The translations under genes were made by a program, and so were the position numbers. Below, one piece after another: positions 41,040-48,900 of a DNA stretch of 60,334 nucleotides (its first letter is position 1; every line of letters starts with the position of its first letter). The notes below the pieces were generated by a model, which saw only the letters and a program-made list of their open reading frames with translations, was not told the DNA's origin and did not search any database. The stretch comes from Patescibacteria group bacterium (GTDB lineage Bacteria; Patescibacteriota; Gracilibacteria; UM-FILTER-43-11), in the NCBI GenBank assembly GCA_018813295.1, contig JAHJBZ010000013.1:1-60334 (forward strand), read 5' to 3'.

Positions 41040-42143
41040 TTAAAGGTTTTGTCCGATAATTGATTTAAGCCCCTCAAGATTCGTCTTATTTTCTGCTGAT
41101 ATGAAAATTGGATGAAGGTTTTTAAATTTTTCCATTAATATTTCTTGCCTGTCTTTATCCAATAAATCGGCTTTGTTAAAGACATAAATCATTTTTTTCT
41201 TATCACAATTTAACTCCTTTAACACCTTGTGGACGGTATCTATTTTCCAGTCAATTTCAAAGTCATTTGCATCAATAACGTGCAAGATTAAATTGGCGTT
41301 AATGGTTTCTGTAAGGGTGGAATGGAATGCGTGAATTAGGTCAGGTGGCAGATCTCTAATAAATCCGATCGTATCACTGACGAGGCAATTTTCCTGAATG
41401 TCCGGTAGGTATAATTTTCCGATTCGACTATCCAATGTTGCAAAAAGTTCGTCCTCAACTTTTACTTTTTTACCTGTTAGGGCACGAAGCAAACTTGATT
41501 TTCCGGCGTTGGTATAACCTACGATTGCGACGGTTCTAAATCCATGATCGAGACGCTTATTTCGTTGGCTTTCATGGTTCTTTTCTATCTTCTTTAAATC
41601 TGAACAAATTTTTTGTTCACGTTTGGCGATATGGCGCTTCATTATCTCAATATTCGTCTCTCCCTTTCCGCGTCTAGCACCAGTTCCTCCACTGCCACCA
41701 GCTGCCTGCCGGGTGAGCTCCAAACCCATCTTAAAAATCCTTGGGCCAAGGTGTCTCAGGCTGGCTAATTCTATCTGTAATCTTGCCTCTTTTGTGGTGG
41801 CATGTTTGGCAAAGATTTTTAGGATGAGATCGATTCTGTCCCAAACCTCTATTTTATTTTTTTCGAATACTCGCTCCAAGTTATAAAGCTGCTGAGGTTT
41901 TAGAATATTGTTGATGATAATAAAATCCGCCTTGTTTTGAATTGCTTCATCCAATATTTCCTCAACTTTCCCCTTACCTATATATGTCTTGTAATCCGGG
42001 AGTTGGCGTTTTTGAATTTTGCGGATTATAACAAAACCGCCATAGGTAATGAGCAGGTTTTCGAGCTCATTTAAACGCGCCAGGCTTTCTTCTGGTGTGG
42101 TTTTAGGAGGAATGATATCAACTAAGATTACTTTTGGTTTCAT
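41040..42143 (-). CDS. hflX: GTPase HflX
   Basis: This 367-aa ribosome-associated GTPase has the HflX N-terminal domain (residues 1-115 with YIGKGKVEEI). A coiled-coil linker holds the Gly-rich GGSGGTGARRGKGETNIE hallmark (about 150-167). The G domain has G1 GYTNAGKS (about 209-216), DTIGFIRDLP (G3, about 257) and NKADLL (G4, about 323). Family role: splitting or rescuing stalled ribosomes under stress. The C-terminus is short. Confidence 0.95.
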   Translation of the reverse strand: MKPKVILVDIIPPKTTPEESLARLNELENLLITYGGFVIIRKIQKRQLPDYKTYIGKGKVEEILDEAIQNKADFIIINNILKPQQLYNLERVFEKNKIEVWDRIDLILKIFAKHATTKEARLQIELASLRHLGPRIFKMGLELTRQAAGGSGGTGARRGKGETNIEIMKRHIAKREQKICSDLKKIEKNHESQRNKRLDHGFRTVAIVGYTNAGKSSLLRALTGKKVKVEDELFATLDSRIGKLYLPDIQENCLVSDTIGFIRDLPPDLIHAFHSTLTETINANLILHVIDANDFEIDWKIDTVHKVLKELNCDKKKMIYVFNKADLLDKDRQEILMEKFKNLHPIFISAENKTNLEGLKSIIGQNL

Positions 42144-42144
42144 T

Positions 42145-42250
42145 TTCGCTTCGCTGTGGATTCGCTTCGCTGTGGATTCGCTTCGCTGTGGTGCAATACA
42201 TCCACAGCGTTAGTGCATCCACAGTTCGCGATAGCGGACGCATCCACAGC
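42145..42250. repeat. Tandem 16-bp repeats and inverted ATCCACA motifs
   Basis: TTCGCTTCGCTGTGGA occurs twice exactly at 42145-42176 and nearly so at 42177-42192. The opposite-orientation CATCCACAG follows at 42199, 42216 and 42241. The array sits between the hflX and ferredoxin genes, which are both transcribed leftward. ATCCACA matches the core of DnaA boxes but the outer TT is missing. Confidence 0.65.
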
Positions 42251-42260
42251 ATGGCGAAAA

Positions 42261-42527
42261 TTAGTAGATTAGCTCAATATCACAATCAGTTTTTGGTTTA
42301 CATTGGCAGCTTAGGCGTTGCCCTTCTGGCAGGTCCATCATCTTTTCCGTGTCGGTTTTATCGGTAAGATCGCCGGATTTTACTTTTATTGAGCAGGTTT
42401 GGCAAATGCCAGCACCATTACAGGCAGCTGTAATTTCAGCACCTTGTGCCCTAAGTTGTTCCATTAAGGATTTGTCGCTTGTTTCATCGACTTCGTAGTC
42501 TTTACCGCTTAAGTGAACTGTTACCAT
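42261..42527 (-). CDS. [2Fe-2S] ferredoxin
   Basis: This 88-aa plant-type ferredoxin has ligands in ACNGAGICQTC (three cysteines, residues about 35-45) and SCQC (about 73). It carries electrons for redox enzymes. A possible partner is the hydrogenase at 38684, though its ligand motif has the adrenodoxin-like CxxxxxCxxC spacing. Start is ATG 42527, full length. Confidence 0.9.
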   Translation of the reverse strand: MVTVHLSGKDYEVDETSDKSLMEQLRAQGAEITAACNGAGICQTCSIKVKSGDLTDKTDTEKMMDLPEGQRLSCQCKPKTDCDIELIY

Positions 42528-42660
42528 AATTATTTAATTAGAAATTAAATCGTGCCTAGTGCCTCGTGCCTCGTGGGTTCACTAAACACTACAAATACTT
42601 TAGCAAAAACCTTCGATATTAAAAAGTGTTAGTTTTTATATTATTTGCTATACTTGCTCT

Positions 42661-42720
42661 AGGATTCAGGATTCAGGATTCAGAATTCAGCTGATTCCTG
42701 ACTCCTGAATCCTGAATCCT
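42661..42720. repeat. 60-bp near-palindrome of AGGATTC heptamers
   Basis: AGGATTC repeats on the left mirror GAATCCT repeats on the right around a central CAGCTG. Only a few positions break the symmetry. It lies immediately before the xth start. A related heptamer hairpin is at 45217-45260. Confidence 0.75.
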
Positions 42721-42731
42721 ATTTTAAAGCT

Positions 42732-43502
42732 ATGAAACTATTAAGCTGGAATGTAAATGGCCTTAGAGCAGTTCTTAAAAAAGGCTTTCTTAAGTGGTTA
42801 GATAAGGAAAATCCGGATGTTTTGTGTATTCAGGAGACCAGAGCTCAACCGGATCAGCTTGGGAAAGAAGTTCTAGAGCACGATAATTATCACTCCTATT
42901 GGGCTTCCTCTAGCGTTAAAAGGGGCTATAGTGGCGTAGCTACATTTTCCAAAGAAGAACCAATTAAAGTCGAGGAGGGGCTTGGTATTGAGAAATTTGA
43001 CCAAGAGGGGAGGATTCTAATGACCGAATTTAAGAAATTTGTTCTTTTTAACGTGTATTTTCCCAATGGTAAGGCAAATAGCGACCGTCTTAACTTTAAA
43101 TTGGAGTTTTACGATGCTTTTTTAAAGAAAATTGATGGCTTAAAGAAAAAAGGCAAAAAAATAGTGTTTTGCGGTGATGTAAATACAGCCCATAAGCCGA
43201 TTGACCTTACTCACCCTAAGAATAATGAGAAGATTTCAGGATTTTTACCTATAGAAAGGAAGTGGATTGACCGAGTAGTTGATCATGGCTATTTGGATTC
43301 CTTAAGGGAATTTCACCCAGAACCTGAGCTTTACAGCTGGTGGGACCTTAAAACAAGGGCTAGGGATAGGAATGTCGGCTGGCGTATTGATTATATTTTT
43401 GCGCAAAAAGAACTTTCCAAAAACCTTAAGGATGCATTCTTAATGCCGGAGGTAATGGGGTCTGATCATTGTCCGACTGGTATTATTTTTGATTTTTCCT
43501 AA
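42732..43502 (+). CDS. xth: Exodeoxyribonuclease III (AP endonuclease)
   Basis: This 256-aa DNA-repair nuclease cuts at abasic sites and removes 3' blocks. Motifs are SWNVNGLRA (residues 5-13), LCIQETRA with the metal Glu (about 32-39), FCGDVNTAH (about 145-153, Asp/Asn catalytic) and the terminal GSDHCP (about 244-249). Trp and Tyr of the LYSWWD segment (about 203) match the family. Full length. Confidence 0.96.
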   Translation: MKLLSWNVNGLRAVLKKGFLKWLDKENPDVLCIQETRAQPDQLGKEVLEHDNYHSYWASSSVKRGYSGVATFSKEEPIKVEEGLGIEKFDQEGRILMTEFKKFVLFNVYFPNGKANSDRLNFKLEFYDAFLKKIDGLKKKGKKIVFCGDVNTAHKPIDLTHPKNNEKISGFLPIERKWIDRVVDHGYLDSLREFHPEPELYSWWDLKTRARDRNVGWRIDYIFAQKELSKNLKDAFLMPEVMGSDHCPTGIIFDFS

Positions 43503-43560
43503 TTGGGGTTCTAATAGGTGACCTTATGGGTGTATTGCACCAATTAGGTCCCCAATTGGG
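43498..43560. repeat. 63-bp imperfect palindrome after xth
   Basis: The left arm CCTAATTGGGG pairs with the right arm CCCCAATTGGG (10 of 11). Inner pairs continue (CTAATAGGTG with CACCAATTAG). It overlaps the xth stop codon and can act as a terminator hairpin, though there is no T-run. Confidence 0.65.
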
Positions 43561-43601
43561 ACACCGGCCGAAAGTCATGGAAACTATTTTTTAGAATTTT
43601 C

Positions 43602-43630
43602 TTGACACAGTGTAAATAAGCCAGTAGACT
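43602..43630 (+). promoter_or_regulatory. Promoter of the 47-aa basic ORF
   Basis: TTGACA (43602-43607), 17-base spacer, TAGACT (43625-43630). It lies 42 bases ahead of the ATG at 43673. Confidence 0.6.
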
Positions 43631-43672
43631 TCCCTCCAGTTTTCCCTCCAAGTTATATTTTTAGTTTTTGTC

Positions 43673-43816
43673 ATGAGTAATAGACACGCTAGTAAACAGC
43701 ATGGGCTTCATAATGTGAAGACTTTACAACCCAAGAGTAAATTGCGTGCACGCCGAAATAAAGAAGCTGCCAGTAATAGAAAGCAAGAACGACGTGAAAT
43801 TATTGGTTTGAAGTAG
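43673..43816 (+). CDS. Basic 47-aa protein
   Basis: ATG 43673 to TAG 43816 encodes a highly basic peptide beginning MSNRHASKQHGLHN and continuing with KSKLRARRNKEAASNRKQER. A near-consensus promoter precedes it and a second one follows, so it is likely a separately expressed gene. Composition suggests RNA or ribosome binding. I do not recognise it as a known ribosomal protein. Confidence 0.6.
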   Translation: MSNRHASKQHGLHNVKTLQPKSKLRARRNKEAASNRKQERREIIGLK

Positions 43817-43839
43817 TTTTGACTTTGGAATAAAAGGTA

Positions 43840-43990
43840 TTGACAAATTTTTATATTTCTATATAATAGTACACCTTACTGTAAATTAACAGAACGACAA
43901 CCTAATATAATAAGTCATATTTCAAAAATTTGTATATCAGCTTGACCGTTTCTATAAAAATATTTATGATAAGTTATAGATTGCTATTAT
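43840..43990 (+). promoter_or_regulatory. Three tandem promoters ahead of the sigma-4/HARE-like gene
   Basis: P1: TTGACA (43840-43845), 16 bases, TATAAT (43862-43867), a full consensus match. P2: TTGACC (43942-43947), 17 bases, TATGAT (43965-43970). P3: extended -10 TGCTATTAT (43982-43990). The ATG is at 44049, leaving leaders of roughly 175, 70 and 50 bases. Confidence 0.6.
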
Positions 43991-44048
43991 AAAAATTATC
44001 CTCCATTAATAGTTTGCCTTCCAGATATTTTTTTAACCCTATTAATCA

Positions 44049-45155
44049 ATGAGTTCATTAGCACAAAATCAGCAAAATACTAATGCCACTCTATCTGTGT
44101 TGCAGCAGGAAAATTTCAACCTCAAGGAGGTTGTTGAAGATATGTTTTTGGTTTTAACCGAAAAGGAGAAGGATGTAATTATCAAACGTTTTAGTTTGGA
44201 TAATAAACCTCGGCAAACACTTGATAAAATCGGTAAACACTATTCCGTTACACGTGAACGAATTAGGCAAATTGAAAATATTGCTTTAAATAAGTTACGT
44301 CGTACCGTTAGCAACACAAAGCTTAGGTTAATCAATCGTCTGGCTAAGGATTACATCATTCAGGATGGTGGTGTAATGCTTGAGTCTGAGATTATTAGTA
44401 AGATTTTACAGAATATTTATACCAATTCTCAAGTGGATGGAAAGATAATTGTTCTTTCTTTGAATTGCGATGTTGGATTTAGAAAATCACCTCGCACAAG
44501 CACTTCAGAGGCATTTTGGATGCTAAAAGAAATTGATCTGTCTGATATTCGCAAAGTAACAGAAGCTGGTTTGAGCGTTCTTAAAAAGCATGGTGATATT
44601 ATGACTGATGATCAAGTTATCTCAGCAGTACAAAACTTAAGCTTGTTTAAGAACAAAACAATTTCAAGCAAGCTTATTATCTCTTGTTTAAAAACTGATA
44701 AGCGTGCTCGTAAAGTTGAAGATAAATGGGGTTTAATGGAATGGCGTCATGTTAATCCACGCAGTATTCGCGATAAAGCAGAAATCATTTTAGATAAGGC
44801 TAGCAAACCTCTTCATTTTGTTGAGATCGCCAATCGTATTGCTGAAGTTGGTTTCGATAAAAAAGTGGTTACTGTTCAGGCAGTTCACAATGAACTTATT
44901 CGTTACGATCAATTTGTTCTAGTTGGTCGTGGTTTATATGCCCTTGCAAAATGGGGTTATGAGCCTGGAACAGTAGCAGATGTAATTGAGAAATTACTTG
45001 AAAAGAATGGCCCTATGAGCAAAAAGCAGATTGTAGAAGAGGTATTAACTCAACGTAATGTAAAGATAGGAACTATTTCTTTAAACCTTCAAAAAAATAC
45101 ACACTTCGTTCGTGTTGGTCGTGCCGTGTATGATTTGGATGTTACTAAAAAGTAA
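44049..45155 (+). CDS. Sigma-70 region-4 / HARE-HTH-like regulator
   Basis: In this 368-aa protein, residues about 30-95 match sigma-70 region 4, including LTEKEKDVIIKRF and the HTH SVTRERIRQIENIALNKLRR. No region 2 or 3 is present, so it cannot act as a complete sigma factor. The remainder contains two winged-helix units of the HARE/RpoE-delta style: KAEIILDKASKPLHFVEIAN (about 240-260) with a GRGLYALAKWG wing (about 298), and LEKNGPMSKKQIVEEVL with a GRAVYDLD wing. It is likely an RNA-polymerase-associated regulator. It is strongly expressed to judge from three promoters, and followed by a clear terminator. Confidence 0.8.
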   Translation: MSSLAQNQQNTNATLSVLQQENFNLKEVVEDMFLVLTEKEKDVIIKRFSLDNKPRQTLDKIGKHYSVTRERIRQIENIALNKLRRTVSNTKLRLINRLAKDYIIQDGGVMLESEIISKILQNIYTNSQVDGKIIVLSLNCDVGFRKSPRTSTSEAFWMLKEIDLSDIRKVTEAGLSVLKKHGDIMTDDQVISAVQNLSLFKNKTISSKLIISCLKTDKRARKVEDKWGLMEWRHVNPRSIRDKAEIILDKASKPLHFVEIANRIAEVGFDKKVVTVQAVHNELIRYDQFVLVGRGLYALAKWGYEPGTVADVIEKLLEKNGPMSKKQIVEEVLTQRNVKIGTISLNLQKNTHFVRVGRAVYDLDVTKK

Positions 45156-45177
45156 TTTTTTGTTTTAATTTCAACGA

Positions 45178-45210
45178 AACCTGGCTGCCGAGAGGCTGTC
45201 GGGTTTTTTT
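45178..45210 (+). terminator. Intrinsic terminator
   Basis: A 12-pair stem with one mismatch and G-U pairs (AACCTGGCTGCC / GGCTGTCGGGTT) with loop GAGA is followed by seven Ts. It ends the sigma-4/HARE-like gene. Confidence 0.8.
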
Positions 45211-45216
45211 GTAAAA

Positions 45217-45260
45217 GGAAACAGGAAACAGGATTCAGGATTCAGCTGTTTCCTGTTTCC
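45217..45260. repeat. Heptamer hairpin GGAAACAGGAAACAG
   Basis: The exact 15-bp inverted repeat GGAAACAGGAAACAG / CTGTTTCCTGTTTCC encloses GATTCAGGATTCAG. The loop heptamers match the element at 42661-42720. Confidence 0.75.
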
Positions 45261-45275
45261 TACATCACAAAAGCA

Positions 45276-45304
45276 TTGCTTTTTGCGGTTAAATTTGCTA
45301 TAAT
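45276..45304 (+). promoter_or_regulatory. Promoter of the VirB2-like gene
   Basis: TTGCTT (45276-45281), 17 bases, TATAAT (45299-45304) with an extended TGC in front. It lies 25 bases ahead of ATG 45330. Confidence 0.65.
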
Positions 45305-45329
45305 TAATAGAAAAATAAATACAAAACAA

Positions 45330-45884
45330 ATGAACCGAATTCTAAAATCATTTATTGTCGTAGCAATTCTTTTCTCTTTTGGCTTTATGAATAGTGCTCA
45401 AGCTAGTTTTTTTAATGATCTTGGCGCTACTATTTTTGAAGGTACTGCAGGAACGGATGATCCTGAAGGAGTTGGCTTTTGTTTGAGATATCCAGATCAT
45501 TCCACTTGCGCTGATAGCGATTATGGGACTATTTGTAAAAACCCTGATTACTACAACAGTCTTCGTTGTCTTTCTGAGGCTGAGGTTGGTATTGGGATAA
45601 CTGAAGAAGGATTAGCTGGTAGTGGTATTACCCATACGCAAACCGCAAGTGATTTGATTATTAAATACGTTAATTTTATGTTGCCGTATTTAGCATTGGC
45701 TGCATTTGTTGGATACGTTGTAGCTGGGTTTTTCTACGTTACGGCCTATGGTAATCAAGAACAGCTTGATAAGGCTAAGAAGATTTTAATTTGGTCTACA
45801 GTTGGATTAATTATAGTAATTGCTTCTTTTACAATTGTTCAATTTTTTACAAGCGATTTGGTCGAGCAATTACAACCTCTATAA
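45330..45884 (+). CDS. VirB2/TrbC-like small membrane protein
   Basis: This protein of about 184 aa has a signal peptide (residues 1-25, ending AQAS), a Cys-containing extracytoplasmic segment with four Cys (about 48-85), and a C-terminal two-TM hairpin (about 110-132 and 150-172). The hairpin is linked by a polar YGNQEQLDKAKK loop. This arrangement matches VirB2/TrbC pilin-like proteins. The same two-TM module opens the giant PKD protein 38 bases downstream, with shared KAKKI and IVxFxTS features. The ATG was chosen over upstream in-frame starts because the signal peptide begins here. Confidence 0.72.
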   Translation: MNRILKSFIVVAILFSFGFMNSAQASFFNDLGATIFEGTAGTDDPEGVGFCLRYPDHSTCADSDYGTICKNPDYYNSLRCLSEAEVGIGITEEGLAGSGITHTQTASDLIIKYVNFMLPYLALAAFVGYVVAGFFYVTAYGNQEQLDKAKKILIWSTVGLIIVIASFTIVQFFTSDLVEQLQPL

Positions 45885-45922
45885 AATAATTACGAATTAA
45901 GAATTACGAATTAAAAATTTAA

Positions 45923-48900
45923 ATGCAAAAGAAAATTTTAAAAAATTGGCTAAAACTCATTGGTATCACTTTGGTGATAGTGATTGGTTTTTGTTTTGTA
46001 AATACTTATGCAGCCGATGCTTTTCCGGTGCCTGCGGATTTTGGGGGGGCTGATGTTGCTTCTCTGGAAGAAGGTGGATCAGGCCTTGGTATTCCAACTG
46101 GTGAAGTTGTTATAAGTACAGATATTGTTCAGGATCGTACACTTGGTGAATTGGTGTTAGATATGGTTAATTACTTTATTGGATTCCTAGGATTCCTGGC
46201 TACCATCATGCTTGTTTATGCAGGTGTTTTATGGGTGCTTAATGCGGGTAGCGAGGAAATGATTACCAAAGCTAAAAAGATAATTATATATGCGTCATTG
46301 GGTTTGGTTGTTGTTATACTTTCATATTCAATTGTTAGGTTTATCACAAGCTCAGCAGGAGGTGGCGGGGGGGCACCATCTGAATCATTTGATTGTATAT
46401 TCAGCAGTGATTGTGCTATTGGAGAATATTGTTCCGCTGGTGGGGTTTGCGTGCCTGGCAATGATATAACTTGTGATTCGAATGATGATTGTGATCCGCC
46501 TAAAACTTGTGATATTTATGGCTTTTGCCGCAATCCAAATGCGGGTTCAGGGTCTACTTGTTCGGATAATACCGATTGTCCTTCGGGCTATGTTTGTAAT
46601 TTAGATGAAGAAGGCGCCTGTGAAGTTGGCGGTACTGTTTTTCCTGGTGAGGGTGAAGGCGAAGGGGAGGGGGAAGGAGAAATTAGCGATCCTTCTGAAC
46701 CTGTTACAGATGATGTACTTGATGATATTGATGAAATGGTGGATGATTTAGAGAATTTACTCGAGGATATCAATGAGGCAATTGAAAGCCTTCCTGATGA
46801 TGTTGAGGCAGATGTGATAGATATTCTGGATTCCGGCACACTAGAAGACAAAATTGCAGGCATTGAAGATTTGATGGATGAAACCGATGACCCCAGTGTA
46901 CTTGCAGTGCTAGAGGATATACTCGATGCTTTGGAATTACTAAAAGATCTTCGCGCAGAGCTGGATTATTTGCGTGAGATAATGCCTGAATCCAAGGATC
47001 TAATTGAAGCCTGGGACAATGCTTCTGAAGCTTTGGATAATTTAATAGATGATCCTACGAGTACAGTAAAGTTAAATCGTTTTACCAAAAGCTACGGTAC
47101 ACTAAAGGAACTTATCAGAATTTTTCCTGTGGTTCAGTCTAAAATCAGGGCGGTACCTGGCAGTGGCAATGTTCCATTTACTGTTACTTTGGATGGTTTG
47201 GATTCCATAGATCCTACCGGAGGAACAATTAGTCAGTATAATTGGTCTTATTTAGATAATCAGGGCAACACTATATCTCTTGGTACCGGGCCGGTTATTG
47301 TTCATGATTTTACAGAAGCTAATACCTATTCAGTAAAGTTGCAGGTATCCACTTCTCAAACTGATTCAGATGGTTATAAAACTGCTGCAGATGGTGTATC
47401 AACGGTACGAGTCAGGGCTAATCCGCCAGCTTCTCAGGTTGCTTTTAGAATTAATGGTGTAGATGTTACTGATGTTCATCATGTTACTTTGGATGAAGCT
47501 AAAGCAGGACTCACATTTGATCCTTCTATTACAGTTCCGGCTCTTGGCCGCACAATTGTAAAATATGAATGGTTTTATGGTGATACTATCTCAGAAGAGC
47601 GAACTACTCCTACCACTGTAGTTCATAGTTACAATAAGGCCGGAGAATACTTTATTACACTAAAGGTTACCGATAATCAGGGAGTTACAGATAAGGCTGT
47701 TATAAAACTCTTTGTTAAATCCCTTGCCGCAGATATTGATATCACCCCTTCGGAAGGTGATGTAAATACTGAATTTCATTTTCAGGGTATTGCTTCAAGG
47801 TCAGATGATGGAGCAATCAGTGATTACGAGTGGGAAATTGAAGATTCAGATGGGGTAATTGTGGCTGAAAGCGAGGAGGAAAGTTTTTATCATAGATTTG
47901 ATCGTCCTGGTGATTATAATGTTATTTTACTTGTAACTGATGTAACCGGAGCCAAGGATAAATATGTAGAAATTTTAAGTGTGTTTTCCAGAGATCCAAT
48001 TGCAAGTTTTACTTACACTATTCCAGAGACAAACCATCCCAATCGTGTTGATTTTAGCGCTCTTAATAGCTATGACCCAGACGAAGGTGATCATATAACT
48101 TATTCCTGGGATTTTGATGGGGATGGTACTTTTGACCTTCTTAACACAGGGGATATAAGGGTTACCCATGATTATAATAGGACTGGTGAATACCGAGCAA
48201 TTCTTCAGGTTGAGGATGCTTTCGGAATGAGAGATCAGACTGAAAAAGGTCTTACAATTCAATCCGTTCTTTCCGGAGATATTATATTAGATAAAAGAGC
48301 TGCCCAAGTTGGAGAGGAGGTTGCCTTTGAGGCTTATAGCCCTAATGCTGTAGCTTATTTGTGGGAGTTTGGTGATGGGCAGACGTTTAGCACTGAAGAA
48401 ACAGAAACTACATATACATATGACCAGAAAGGTAAATATACAGTGAGGCTTAATTTCTTTGATGAAGATGATAATGACAATTCAGATAAAGCTTATATGC
48501 TGATAGGTGATGCGGATAGTCCTGTTGCAGCTGCATCTGTACAAGTAAATAGCCGTGATTATGGCCTTACAGAGAATTTATGCGGGGCTGATAAACATGG
48601 CATAACAATAACGCGTGCAGATAGCTTACTACTCAGTGCAAAGGATTCCATTAACAGCGATGGTTCTTCTCGCCTGCTTTCATATAACTGGCAGATAAAT
48701 GATGGTACGCAGAGCAGTAAAAAGGAATTCACTCATCGTTTTGATGAGATAAGTGCCGAAGGGGAATGTTTTGAGGCAAGCCTGGTTGTCCGCGATCAAA
48801 TAAGCGGCAAGGTCAGCAATGAAGATATCATTTATTTTCATGTAACCAATCAGCTCCCGACAATAGTTGACTTTGTTGTGCAAGGTGAAGAAGAAAAAGA

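Noticed and set aside
42145-42250. Replication origin
   Set aside because: The ATCCACA words lack the full DnaA-box TT, no dnaA/dnaN or AT-rich unwinding region is adjacent, and the cluster looks like a repeat element.
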